Shown: positions 45,279-54,297, counted from the stretch's first letter. The stretch is 64,000 bases of DNA from Gammaproteobacteria bacterium (GCA_021773835.1 JAJFJQ010000051.1:372001-436000), one strand, 5' to 3'. Notes: generated from the letters alone by a model not told the origin. Made by a program: numbers and translations.

Positions 45279-46483
45279 CGGTTTGCCTCCGCGAGCCAGC
45301 GTTCGACGACTTTGTAGCGGTGGCGCAGGACCACCTCCTGTTGGCTCAGCGGTATGCCCTGCAAGATCCCGGCGTTGAGATTTTGCTGTGAAGCTTCGGT
45401 GGTGTTGACGTCTTCCCGCAGAGAGTCGCGCAGCAGCACACGCATATAATTCAAGGCGACCGCTTCGCTCCAGTTTTTGGGTGGGGCCTGATAGATGGCG
45501 ACATCCCAAATTGTGCGATCCGCGGCCACCGGCCAAAAGTTGTAGCTATAGGCAAAGTCCGCGCCTACGTGCACAGCAAAATTAGGAAACACGTTGACGA
45601 TGTCGAAATTCCAACTTGGATCGCGCTCGGGATTCAGTCCCTTCGGTAGGTGATCGAATGCCGCTGCGCCCGAGCCGTAACTGCCGCCGCCGAACTTGCC
45701 GATCAACAATTCGGTTGGTGTCGGGACATGCTTCGGATTGCCGCCGAGGATCGAGACGATGCTGTGGTGGCGGTAGAGCCGCGGCGAGGCGATATGACAA
45801 TGCGGATTACTCTCGCTAATGAACGAGCCGGCTAGACTGCGCTTGTGGATAAAGCCAACGTGATAGCCCTCACAAAACGCGTCGGAGAAAACCTTCCAGT
45901 TTACTTCAACCTGCGCTTGGAAGCGTGCCGTCGGGATCAAATCAGTCAATGGGCCGCCGGCGATATCGACATCTATTTCGTCTAGCCACTCTCTCAGCGT
46001 TAGCGGTGGATCGGAAGTCGGGAATACAAATATAAAATTTTCCCATGTATCCACGGCGAGTTGCCGTAGACCATAATCACGCTTATCGAATTCGATGAAT
46101 TGTTCTTCATCGGGCACATTGACGAGACGGCCCTGCAGGTCGTAGTGCCAACCATGAAACCCGCAGCTAAATCCCTTGCAGTTGCCGCGCACCGAATTGC
46201 GTACAACCTTATTACTACGATGCGTGCAAACGTTGTAGTACGCACCGATGCGACCGGCTTTATCACGCACCAGCAACACTTCCACCCCAAGTGTCGGCAT
46301 CGGCTTGACCACATAGTCGCCAGGGTGCGGAAGCTCAGACTCGTGGCCCAGATTCATCCACACCTTGCGAAATAAATGCTCGCGCTCGGCCGCGAAATAT
46401 TGCGGCGATACGCAAGGCTCAACAGGGACTGGTGCGAAGCCTAGGTCGGCGCCCGGAAGGTCTCTTTTCGGCAGTGCACTCAT
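45275..46483 (-). CDS. Rieske aromatic-ring-hydroxylating oxygenase, alpha subunit
   Basis: A 402-residue Rieske non-heme iron oxygenase. The [2Fe-2S] site is CTHRSNKVVR...CGFHGWHYDLQGRLVN (about 86-118, CxH and CxxH). The mononuclear iron site is SDAFCEGYHVGFIHK (about 215-229, Asp-x3-... with two His). Length and layout fit the alpha oxygenase family of phenylpropionate/aryl dioxygenases and demethylases. It needs a reductase, and none is adjacent. Context with a hydroxylaminobenzene mutase and a nitroreductase suggests an aromatic nitrogen compound as substrate; this is inference. Confidence 0.87.
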   Translation of the reverse strand: MSALPKRDLPGADLGFAPVPVEPCVSPQYFAAEREHLFRKVWMNLGHESELPHPGDYVVKPMPTLGVEVLLVRDKAGRIGAYYNVCTHRSNKVVRNSVRGNCKGFSCGFHGWHYDLQGRLVNVPDEEQFIEFDKRDYGLRQLAVDTWENFIFVFPTSDPPLTLREWLDEIDVDIAGGPLTDLIPTARFQAQVEVNWKVFSDAFCEGYHVGFIHKRSLAGSFISESNPHCHIASPRLYRHHSIVSILGGNPKHVPTPTELLIGKFGGGSYGSGAAAFDHLPKGLNPERDPSWNFDIVNVFPNFAVHVGADFAYSYNFWPVAADRTIWDVAIYQAPPKNWSEAVALNYMRVLLRDSLREDVNTTEASQQNLNAGILQGIPLSQQEVVLRHRYKVVERWLAEANR

Positions 46484-46628
46484 GCGGTTATCTCTTTGCT
46501 CGCCCCGAGTATAGAACGAATAAAGCTGCGATTACGAGTAAGCCAGTGGGCCACCGGATCCATAGACTTTAGCGGACAGGACTCTTATTCTCTTTGCCAC
46601 ACAATGAGCCAAAGTGGGAGTGAGACTA

Positions 46629-48401
46629 ATGCGACGAAAGGTTTCGACAATGACGATCATCGCGGTCGTCTTGGGGCTGGCGGTGTCAACGGCGCAAGCG
46701 GCCGAGACGGTTACCGAATGGGAAAAGATCGTTAACGCAAAAGACCATCCGCAAAATTGGATCACCCACCATGGCTCGCTCGACGGTCAACGATTTTCGC
46801 GTCTTGAGCAGATCAATAAGAAGAACGTTAAGGATCTAAAGGTCGCCTTCACACACATTGTCGGTGGCGCGAACGGTGCGGGGCAGTGGGAGCACGCCGG
46901 GCTGGAGGGAACACCACTGGCGGAAGACGGGTACTTGTATATCACCGACGGGTGGGGCGGCGTCTACAAGCTAGACGTGCGTCAGAATGGGAAACTCGTG
47001 TGGAAGATGGATCCAGAGACCGATCGTGAGTGGGCGGCGGGGGTGACCTGCTGTGGCGTGGATAATCGCGGTGTCGCTTTATGGAAGGATAAGGTTATCT
47101 CGCACGCGCTCGATGGGCGCCTGATCATTACTAATAAAGAAACCGGTGAGATCGAAAAAGAGATCCCCGTTGCCGATCCTGCGATCTCAGAAACACTTAC
47201 AGTCGCGCCGTTAGTTATTAAAGACAAAGTCATTACCGGCGTATCCGGTGCTGACTATGGCATTCGTGGATGGTTAAACGCGACCGACCTCGTGGCTGGT
47301 GAGCGTGATTGGCGAACGCACACCATCCCAGCGCCCGGCGAGCCCGGCAGCGAGACCTGGAAACCGGGTCCGGAAGTACACAGTGTTGATGCATGGAAGC
47401 ACGGCGGTGGCTCGACTTGGGTCAATGGTTCTTATGACCCGGAGTTGAATACCGTCTACTGGGGTGTTGGTAACCCGGCACCCGATTGGGACAACGCGTA
47501 CCGACCGGGAGATAACCTTTACACCAACAGTGTACTCGCGCTCGACGGTGATACCGGTGCGATTAAATGGCATTTCCAATACATCCCGAACGATCCCTAT
47601 GACTACGACGGTGTCAATGAGCAGACGCTCGCTGACGCGAACGTGCACGGCAAGATGACCAAGGTCGTGTTGCATTCGAATCGCAATGGCTTTGCTTATG
47701 CACTCGATCGAACCAACGGCAAATTCCTATGGGGCACGCCCTTCGTCAAAAAGTTGGACTGGACTGCGGGACTCGACAAATATACTGGCCGTCCGGTCGA
47801 CTACGATCCGAATAGTGATGTGCAACGATATAACCCGGCTTCATCAGTATCGCGCGATCAACGCGAAAGTACCTCGTGCCCTGGCAACATGGGCGGTAAG
47901 AACTGGCCACCAACGGCCTACGACCCCGAGCGTAATCGTTACTACATACCCGTCATCGAGAGCTGTAGCGGGCATGTGAACGTACCGCAAGAAAAGCCGT
48001 GGCAGCCACGTGAATATTTCCTCGGCGGTGGGCCGAAAATGGGGCAGGTTATTACCGGCAGCGTCACGGCGATGGATGTGAACAGCGGTAAGGTCGCGGG
48101 CAAGTATGAGACGACGTATCCGATGTATGGGGGTTTATTGGCAACAAAGGGTGGCCTGATCTTTGGCGGTGAACCGGATGGTCGAGTATTCGCGATCGAT
48201 TCCGATTCGATGGAAGAATTGTGGTCATTTAGCACCAACACAGCGATCAATGCGCCGCCGATCAGCTTTGAGGTCGATGGAAAGCAGTACATTGCGATCT
48301 TGGCCGGAAAGGGTGGGGCGTGGCCGATGTGGTTTATTTCTGCGACTCCCGCGCTAACGAATATGGAAGCCGGGCAAGTGTTATTTGTATTCGCCCTGTA
48401 G
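46629..48401 (+). CDS. PQQ-dependent alcohol dehydrogenase, lanthanide-type
   Basis: A 590-residue quinoprotein beta-propeller. It has a signal peptide (MTIIAVVLGLAVSTAQAAE, about 8-26), vicinal Cys in TCCGVDNRG (about 138-146, the disulfide over PQQ), tryptophan-docking repeats, and DPYDYDGVNE (about 322-331). In this last motif the catalytic Asp is followed two residues later by a second Asp, the D-x-D that in XoxF and PedH-type enzymes coordinates lanthanides; Ca-dependent enzymes have Ala or Ser there. Oxidises an alcohol in the periplasm. It is followed 21 bases on by a c-type cytochrome, its likely electron acceptor. ATG at 46629 has GGGAG upstream. Confidence 0.85.
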   Translation: MRRKVSTMTIIAVVLGLAVSTAQAAETVTEWEKIVNAKDHPQNWITHHGSLDGQRFSRLEQINKKNVKDLKVAFTHIVGGANGAGQWEHAGLEGTPLAEDGYLYITDGWGGVYKLDVRQNGKLVWKMDPETDREWAAGVTCCGVDNRGVALWKDKVISHALDGRLIITNKETGEIEKEIPVADPAISETLTVAPLVIKDKVITGVSGADYGIRGWLNATDLVAGERDWRTHTIPAPGEPGSETWKPGPEVHSVDAWKHGGGSTWVNGSYDPELNTVYWGVGNPAPDWDNAYRPGDNLYTNSVLALDGDTGAIKWHFQYIPNDPYDYDGVNEQTLADANVHGKMTKVVLHSNRNGFAYALDRTNGKFLWGTPFVKKLDWTAGLDKYTGRPVDYDPNSDVQRYNPASSVSRDQRESTSCPGNMGGKNWPPTAYDPERNRYYIPVIESCSGHVNVPQEKPWQPREYFLGGGPKMGQVITGSVTAMDVNSGKVAGKYETTYPMYGGLLATKGGLIFGGEPDGRVFAIDSDSMEELWSFSTNTAINAPPISFEVDGKQYIAILAGKGGAWPMWFISATPALTNMEAGQVLFVFAL

Positions 48402-48422
48402 CCGCGCTTAGGAGTCAAACAT

Positions 48423-48971
48423 TTGCCGATATCTCAGATGAGCACACTGACCGCGCAACCGTCGTTGCTGGCGAAGAGCTTACTCGCGATAGCGCTCCTT
48501 GTGCTCGCGGTGAACGTCCTCGCTGTAGGTCCGACCATCGGGGTCGAAGTACCGCCACGGAAAAACTATGGACTGTCCACGGCCAAGCGCGCCAATTGCA
48601 TGGGCTGCCACAAATGGCATGGCGACGGTGGGACGGGCTACGGCGGTGCGGCGATATCGTTGCGCAAGACCCCACTAACTCGGGAGCAATTGATCACCGT
48701 GATCAAATGCGGGCGTCCCGGGACCAATATGCCGTATTTCGATAAGCAGGCGTATAAGAATGACGAATGCTACGGCATGACGTTCGAAGATTTTGACGGT
48801 GATGACAGCAACCGCCCACTACAAGGAAAAAAGTATCTCAACGAGCGACAAGTGAATGCCGTGGCGAACTTCGTCATGACGGAAATTCAAGGTAAGCCGA
48901 TCACCAAAGCGTATTGTGAAATGTATTTCGGCGGCCCAACCCGTGAGTGTGACTTGATTAAGGAGCCGTAA
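48423..48971 (+). CDS. c-type cytochrome (electron acceptor of PQQ dehydrogenase)
   Basis: A 182-residue exported cytochrome. A hydrophobic export signal (LLAKSLLAIALLVLAVNVLA, about 16-35) precedes the single heme motif CMGCHKWHGDGG (about 59-70). A Met in TNMPYF is a candidate distal ligand, and a second Cys pair (KCGRPG, DECYG) may form a disulfide. It probably accepts electrons from the PQQ dehydrogenase immediately upstream. A TTG start at 48423 has AGGAG 9 bases before it; an in-frame ATG five codons later lacks such spacing, so TTG is preferred. Confidence 0.82.
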   Translation: MPISQMSTLTAQPSLLAKSLLAIALLVLAVNVLAVGPTIGVEVPPRKNYGLSTAKRANCMGCHKWHGDGGTGYGGAAISLRKTPLTREQLITVIKCGRPGTNMPYFDKQAYKNDECYGMTFEDFDGDDSNRPLQGKKYLNERQVNAVANFVMTEIQGKPITKAYCEMYFGGPTRECDLIKEP

Positions 48972-48984
48972 GCCGGCCAGGCCG

Positions 48985-49740
48985 TTATGCGCCAGCAGAT
49001 TTTCCGCCATCTACCGGCAGCGCAACTCCGGTCATAAAACTCGCCTTCTCCGAGGCAAGAAAGGCGAACGCGGCGACGACGTCAGTGTTCGTCACTAGCC
49101 TTTTCATTTTGCTTCCGGCAGCAAACGCTTCATAGGCCGCCTGTGGATCGTCTGCGCGATTAAACCCATTCCACCCCATGTCGTTATCGACCGTGGTCGG
49201 GCACACGCAATTGACGCGAATATCCGGCGCAAGTTCCATCGCCATCGAGCGGGTGAGGTTGGCAACGGCAGCTTTCGAGGTGCAATAAACCGCGATATTG
49301 GCGAAACCCATGAGCCCCGCTATCGATGAGTGATTTAGGATCACACCTTTCGATTCACGCAGCGCGCCGAGTGCGGCACGGCTGCAAAAAAAGGCGCTTT
49401 TAACGTTGGCGTTCAATGTCGTGTCCCATAGTGCCTCGTCGCTTTCTTCGATTGAGGCGATCGGATAAGTCCCCGCATTGTTGATAAGGATGTCGAGCCC
49501 ACCAAGCGCGGCAAGTGCCGTGCCGACGACTTGCTCGCACCCGTGCGCTGTGGAGACATCGCCGGGTGCGGCATATAGTCGGTCCACATCCCCGATGGAT
49601 TCAATTGAATTCGCTACGGCCGCTGGCGAGCGCCCATTGATAGCAACTCTCGCGCCTTCGCCGATGAAGTGACGTGCAAGCGATTGCCCGATCCCACGGG
49701 TAGATCCGGTGATCAGAATGCGCTTTGCGGTAAATTCCAT
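48985..49740 (-). CDS. Short-chain dehydrogenase/reductase
   Basis: A 251-residue classical SDR. It has ITGSTRGIGQSLARHF (about 10-25), INNAGTYPIA (about 85-94), the catalytic Ser in LNHSSIAGL, and YCTSKAAVANLTRS (about 151-164), then VNCVCPTTVDNDMG. The NGRS after strand 2 suggests NADP. Substrate unknown. It is convergent with the cytochrome gene and divergent from the NUDIX gene across the repeat-bearing spacer. Confidence 0.87.
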   Translation of the reverse strand: MEFTAKRILITGSTRGIGQSLARHFIGEGARVAINGRSPAAVANSIESIGDVDRLYAAPGDVSTAHGCEQVVGTALAALGGLDILINNAGTYPIASIEESDEALWDTTLNANVKSAFFCSRAALGALRESKGVILNHSSIAGLMGFANIAVYCTSKAAVANLTRSMAMELAPDIRVNCVCPTTVDNDMGWNGFNRADDPQAAYEAFAAGSKMKRLVTNTDVVAAFAFLASEKASFMTGVALPVDGGKSAGA

Positions 49741-49817
49741 CGGGCGTTCCTCCGGCAGACAGGTTGTGTGGATGCCCTTTATAGCTCAAGGCCCGCGTAA
49801 AGCCGAATAGCAGTTTG

Positions 49818-49892
49818 CTGGATGCCGGATCACGTCCCGCATGACGGCCTTTTCTTGCCGATGCGTCATACCGGCGCTGGCCGGGATCCATT
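49818..49892. repeat. Degenerate copy of the CCGGAT/CCGGC palindromic repeat
   Basis: TGGATGCCGGATCACGTCC...GCATGACGG (49819-49846) and GCGTCATACCGGC...GGGATCCATT (49863-49892) correspond to two blocks of the 130-bp tandem unit at 59048-59341. They are here in one imperfect copy inside the spacer before the NUDIX gene. A third relative is the palindrome at 4567-4594. It is probably a dispersed non-coding repeat. Confidence 0.6.
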
Positions 49893-49986
49893 CAGCGCCA
49901 CTACCGCCACCACGGTAGGCAACGTCGCACCGCAACGACCGACCACAGAACACCTGGATTCACCACCCAAGCCCTCGCTTTGCAAC

Positions 49987-50673
49987 ATGTTTACGGATAT
50001 GACATGTTCTGTGCATATGGAATGCGATGCAGTGTTAAAAGACCTGATCTCCCAGCACCTTGTGGCGTTTGAAGCAACAACCGCACCAAGCGATGAGGGG
50101 CGTAGCGCTGCTGTAGCCGTCGCCATCACAGATGGCGGATTCGGTGCGCGGCTGAACGGCATGCCGTCACATATCGAGTGGCAAACGCAGGCTGCCCTGA
50201 TTCTGACCAAACGTTCGTCGAAGTTGCGCAACCATCCGGGCCAATGGGCCCTACCCGGCGGCCGTATTGACCATGGCGAAAGCGCGGAGCAGGCGGCATT
50301 GCGGGAAATGCATGAAGAAGTAGGGCTCGATCTTGACCCCAGCGCGGTTATTGGGCGGCTCGATGATTTCATTACACGATCGGGATTTATCATGACCCCT
50401 GTGGTCGTGTGGATCGGACCGCAGCGCGAGTTTGTTGCCAATGCAGACGAGGTTGATTCAATCCATCGGATCCCGATCTCGGAATTTATGCGTGAAGACG
50501 CGCCCATGTTGGAAGACGTTGAAGGCGGTGCCCCGGTACTACGCATGCCGGTGGGGAATACGTGGATTGCGGCGCCAACCGCTGCGATCTTGTTTCAATT
50601 CCGCGAGGTCTGTATTGGTGGGCGGCAAACGCGGGTCGCGCACTATGAGCAACCGGCGTTTGCTTGGCGTTAG
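49987..50673 (+). CDS. NUDIX hydrolase, CoA-pyrophosphatase type
   Basis: A 228-residue NUDIX protein. The NUDIX box GGRIDHGESAEQAALREMHE then EVGLDLD (about 96-122) is complete (G-x5-E-x7-REUxEE). QAALILTKRSSKLRNHPGQW before it is typical of the CoA pyrophosphatase (NudL-like) subgroup, which cleaves CoA to phosphopantetheine and ADP. ATG at 49987 is a guess; the frame is open from 49822 through the repeat, and ATGs at 49999 and 50017 are alternatives. It precedes a GST-like gene by 20 bases. Confidence 0.8.
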   Translation: MFTDMTCSVHMECDAVLKDLISQHLVAFEATTAPSDEGRSAAVAVAITDGGFGARLNGMPSHIEWQTQAALILTKRSSKLRNHPGQWALPGGRIDHGESAEQAALREMHEEVGLDLDPSAVIGRLDDFITRSGFIMTPVVVWIGPQREFVANADEVDSIHRIPISEFMREDAPMLEDVEGGAPVLRMPVGNTWIAAPTAAILFQFREVCIGGRQTRVAHYEQPAFAWR

Positions 50674-50693
50674 TTTAGAGAGAGGAGAATGTC

Positions 50694-51536
50694 GTGGCGA
50701 TAGGCGGAGAAGATATCAAAATTAATTACATCCCAATACGCGAGGCGCGTGCGATGTCTGGACTCCGGGTTGTCCTCGGAGCCTTCACGATACCCGGTCC
50801 TTGGCACGAGGCAGTTAAGGGAATTTGTTACGTCAAAGGACTGGATTACACGCCAGTTAGCAGTTCGAATGAAGGCGCTTCAGATCTGCAGATCGGGATG
50901 GACGGCAGCCAAAGCGAGTTGATCGAATGGACGGCACAATCGAGCGCACCGGTCATGATTTGGAACGACGAACGGCCGCGCTCGCAGTGGAACGACCAAC
51001 TCCATCTTGCGGAACGGCTGCAGCCAACGCCATCTCTGATCCCCGAGGACTCCGCAGATCGGATCCGTATGTTCGGCCTTGCCAACGAAATCATGGGTGA
51101 GGGTGGCTTACTATTTTATAAGCGCCATTTCATCGTTTCAGTGTCACTCGAATCCCTGCCCGAAGCCGCCCCAGAGCGGGCATTCTTCACCGCGCTTGGC
51201 GACAAATACGGTTATAGCGAGGCGGCAATTGCGCATGCTACTCAGCGCATCGTGGAAATTCTGCAGACGATGGATGCGCAACTTAGCCAGCAACGTGCGC
51301 AAGGTAGTCGATATCTCATCGGCGAGCGGCTCTCGGCGCTCGATATCTATTGGGCGGCGGGATGCGGATTTTTCGATCCGATGCCGGAAGACCGCTGTCC
51401 GATGGGGACTGATTTTCGCCAGCCGCATTTCTACGGCAGCGTCAACAAAGAGATCGATACAGCGTTGACCAGCGAGCTACGTGCCCACCGTGACTTTATT
51501 TACGAAGAACACCTACAATTACCAATCGTTTTTTAG
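50694..51536 (+). CDS. Glutathione S-transferase-like protein
   Basis: A 280-residue protein of GST-like build. The C-terminal half has LGDKYGYSEAAIAHATQRI and LSQQRAQGSRYLIGERLSALD (about 200-220), whose GERLSALD matches the GxxxSxxD N-cap of GST domain 2. The N-terminal half (LRVVLGAFTIPGPWHEAVKG) is an atypical thioredoxin fold without an obvious catalytic Cys. The only start is GTG at 50694, with GGAG upstream. It lies between the NUDIX and haloalkane dehalogenase genes (22-base gap) and is likely in one operon with them. Confidence 0.7.
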   Translation: MAIGGEDIKINYIPIREARAMSGLRVVLGAFTIPGPWHEAVKGICYVKGLDYTPVSSSNEGASDLQIGMDGSQSELIEWTAQSSAPVMIWNDERPRSQWNDQLHLAERLQPTPSLIPEDSADRIRMFGLANEIMGEGGLLFYKRHFIVSVSLESLPEAAPERAFFTALGDKYGYSEAAIAHATQRIVEILQTMDAQLSQQRAQGSRYLIGERLSALDIYWAAGCGFFDPMPEDRCPMGTDFRQPHFYGSVNKEIDTALTSELRAHRDFIYEEHLQLPIVF

Positions 51537-51558
51537 TTAGCCCATTCGGAGAATACAA

Positions 51559-52443
51559 ATGGCCCAATCGATGCCCGCAGATTTTAACTACCCTTCAAAA
51601 TACGAAGAGGTGCTCGGATCGAAGATGCACTACGTCGAGTCTGGCGAAGGCGATCCCATCCTATTTCTGCATGGACAACCGACGTGGTCGTATCTGTGGC
51701 GTAACGTTATGCCCGAACTTGAAGGGCAGGGGCGTTTGATCGCGCTCGATCTAATCGGCTATGGCCTGTCGGATAAGCCTGACATCGCCTATGAGATGAC
51801 CGATCACGTCAAGTACATCGATCAATTCATCGAGCAGATGGGCTTAACGAACATTACCTTGGTGATCCACGATTGGGGATCATTTTTCGGATTTCACTAT
51901 GCGATGCGCAATGCCAAAAATGTTCGCGGGATCGCGTTCATGGAGGCGGTGCTTTTTCCAATTCCAAGTTACGACGCCTTCGATGATCAGGCGCGGGAAT
52001 TTTTCCAAGCGTTGCGTTCCTCGCAAGAGACCGCAGAGAACATGATGGTGGACCAGAATCTATTCATCGAAGGCGTGTTGCCAATGATGACGGTGCGAAA
52101 CTTGTCTGAAGATGAACACAATGCCTACCGGCAACCATGGACGGATCCTGCGTCGCGTAAGATTCTCTGCAAGTTTCCGCAAAATCTTTGCATTGGCGGT
52201 GAGCCTCCGGCTATCGATGCCATGCAGCAGGCGTACATGAAATGGCTACAAGAAACGGACATTCCGAAGCTCGCGCTGTATGCGGAACCCGGTCTGCTGA
52301 TGCCGGAACAGATGGCGACCTGGTGCGGCGAGAATTTGCCAAACTGCCAGGTCACCAAGATCGGTAAGGGGTTGCATTACGTCCAAGAAGACTGCCCGCA
52401 GGAGATCGGCAAGGCCACGTCGGCGTGGCTGAAAACGATATGA
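51559..52443 (+). CDS. Haloalkane dehalogenase-family alpha/beta hydrolase
   Basis: A 294-residue protein of the haloalkane dehalogenase group. FLHGQPTWSYLWRNVMPEL (about 36-54) is the oxyanion/halide region; the residue after HG is Gln, where DhaA has Asn and DhlA has Glu. The nucleophile is Asp105 in VIHDWGSFFGFHYA, followed by the halide-binding Trp. The general base is His273 in GKGLHYVQED. The expected reaction is hydrolysis of C-halogen bonds to alcohol plus halide; the natural substrate is unknown, and the Gln substitution makes activity worth testing. It starts 22 bases after the GST-like gene. Confidence 0.85.
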   Translation: MAQSMPADFNYPSKYEEVLGSKMHYVESGEGDPILFLHGQPTWSYLWRNVMPELEGQGRLIALDLIGYGLSDKPDIAYEMTDHVKYIDQFIEQMGLTNITLVIHDWGSFFGFHYAMRNAKNVRGIAFMEAVLFPIPSYDAFDDQAREFFQALRSSQETAENMMVDQNLFIEGVLPMMTVRNLSEDEHNAYRQPWTDPASRKILCKFPQNLCIGGEPPAIDAMQQAYMKWLQETDIPKLALYAEPGLLMPEQMATWCGENLPNCQVTKIGKGLHYVQEDCPQEIGKATSAWLKTI

Positions 52444-52653
52444 GACGTGGTGTGCCGTTAGGCACCCAAAATCGTCTACGGGCGAGACCTTATGTCCGTG
52501 GAGCCTCATTTTAGACACTGCGTCACATTTTCCGACGCTGCTAGCTGTCATCGCTGAGAGTCGCTGTTACATTTTTTAACAATTAGTTTGCAACGACTCA
52601 ATATTGCGATGACAGGGATGTTGTCGCGATTCTCATCCGACCACCATCCGCTT

Positions 52654-54297
52654 CTATCCCGTTACGGTTGCTCCGAGTTCAAAACCCTCATATCCGTTGG
52701 CCACGATCTCGTTACATTTCTCGACGTAGGGCGGGAAGCCGACATAGGGCATGAATACGCGCGGTTTTCCTGGAACATTCGCGCCGAGATACCAAGAATT
52801 ACACGTCGGATAGAGTGTCGAGTCCGCGACCGAATTGACGTGATCCACCCACCCTTGCTCCGCCTCAGTCGACGCCTCGATGTAGGCGTAGTCGTTGTCG
52901 TTTAGGTAGGCAACGCACTCGGCAATCCAATCAACGTGCTGCTCAATCGACGGCAACATATTGGTGAGCACCGATGGACTACCGGGGCCGCTGATGGTGA
53001 AAAAATTCGGAAAACCGGCCGTGGTGAGTCCGAGATAAGTACGCGGTCCGGCTGACCATTTTTCGCGCAGGGCGAGCTTATCGCGTCCACGGATATCGAT
53101 GTTAAACAGCGCGCCGGTCATCGCATCGAATCCAGTCGCGAATACGATACAGTCGAATTCGAAATCCTGACCCTTAGCACGCAGGCCTTCGGTCGTGATG
53201 CACTCGATCGGATCCTCACTGATATCGATCAGCGTGACATTGGAACGGTTATACGTTTCGTAATAGTTGGTATCGGCGCACAATCGTTTGCAGCCAACGA
53301 CTTGTTTAGGCGACAGGATCTCGGCGACCGCTTTATCGTTAACGATTTCGTGGATCTTGCGGCGGATGAATTCGCCGGCCGTTTTGTTGGCGTCCATGTT
53401 AAATAGCAGATCACCGAATGCAAAGAGGAATGGTAGGCCACCAGTAGCCCAGCGTTGTTCATACTCATCGTTGCGCTCTTCTATCGTCGAATCGAGCGCC
53501 GAGTCTTCGCGAAGGTGGTATTTCGATCCAAAGGCGAATGGCATTTCATTGTTCGATTCGCGGAAGTGACGGTACTCGGCCTTAATCGCCTGCTGATCCG
53601 CTTTCGGCAGCGGGCCATTTTGTGCGGGTATTGAATAATTTGGGGTCCGTTGAAACACCGTCAACTGTGCCGCTTGCTCGGCGATAATTGGGATCGCCTG
53701 TACTGCTGACGATCCAGTGCCAATAATGCCGACACGCTGGCCGGTAAAATCGACGCCCGCGTGTGGCCATTGTCCGGTGTGATAGGTCGGGCCTTTAAAG
53801 TCATCGAGTCCTTTGAATTTCGGTAGATTGGTCGACGACAAACAGCCGGTGGCCATAATGCAAAAGCGCGCGTTGAGTACCTCTTCATTCTCAGTCTCGA
53901 TGGCCCAGCGCGTTGCGTCCTCGTCATAGTTTGCCGAGCGCACCCGCGTGTTGAGTTGGATGTCGGGACGTAGGTCGAATCGATCGGCAACGTGGTTGAT
54001 GTATTTCAGTATCTCGGGTTGTGAAGCGTAGCGTTCCGTCCATTCCCAGTCTTGCTGCAGTTCGTCTGAAAACTGATAGGAATATTCCATGCTTTCGACG
54101 TCGCAGCGCGCGCCGGGATAACGATTCCAATACCAGGTGCCGCCGACGCCATCGGCGGCCTCGAGCACGCGCGCGCGCATCCCAAGCTCGCGAAATCGAT
54201 GCAGCATATACAGGCCGGCGAAACCGGCACCAACAATGACGGCGTCAAAATCGCGAGCGGAATCGTTCGCGCGGGATTCGGATGTAGACTCAGACAT
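52654..54297 (-). CDS. Baeyer-Villiger monooxygenase (flavin-containing)
   Basis: A 547-residue class B monooxygenase. It has AVIVGAGFAGLYMLHRF (about 19-35), GGTWYWNRYPGARCDVESM (about 51-69), the fingerprint FKGPTYHTGQWP (about 168-179) and VGIIGTGSSAVQAIP (about 189-203). It is closely related along its length to the enzyme at 37170, including shared YSYxFSDELQQxWEW and NYxETYNRxNVTLxD blocks, so they are paralogues. Substrate unknown. It is convergent with the haloalkane dehalogenase and has its own promoter region upstream at about 54298-54420. Confidence 0.88.
   Translation of the reverse strand: MSESTSESRANDSARDFDAVIVGAGFAGLYMLHRFRELGMRARVLEAADGVGGTWYWNRYPGARCDVESMEYSYQFSDELQQDWEWTERYASQPEILKYINHVADRFDLRPDIQLNTRVRSANYDEDATRWAIETENEEVLNARFCIMATGCLSSTNLPKFKGLDDFKGPTYHTGQWPHAGVDFTGQRVGIIGTGSSAVQAIPIIAEQAAQLTVFQRTPNYSIPAQNGPLPKADQQAIKAEYRHFRESNNEMPFAFGSKYHLREDSALDSTIEERNDEYEQRWATGGLPFLFAFGDLLFNMDANKTAGEFIRRKIHEIVNDKAVAEILSPKQVVGCKRLCADTNYYETYNRSNVTLIDISEDPIECITTEGLRAKGQDFEFDCIVFATGFDAMTGALFNIDIRGRDKLALREKWSAGPRTYLGLTTAGFPNFFTISGPGSPSVLTNMLPSIEQHVDWIAECVAYLNDNDYAYIEASTEAEQGWVDHVNSVADSTLYPTCNSWYLGANVPGKPRVFMPYVGFPPYVEKCNEIVANGYEGFELGATVTG

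Noticed and set aside
44955-45536. A 193-codon frame ending at 44955 that begins inside the Rieske gene.
   Set aside because: Its first 86 codons lie opposite-frame within Rieske coding sequence; the ATG at 45278 with the 4-base overlap gives the real 107-residue gene.
52446-52475. Hairpin GTGCC-GTTA-GGCAC after the dehalogenase gene as terminator.
   Set aside because: Five-bp stem, followed by A-rich rather than T-rich sequence.
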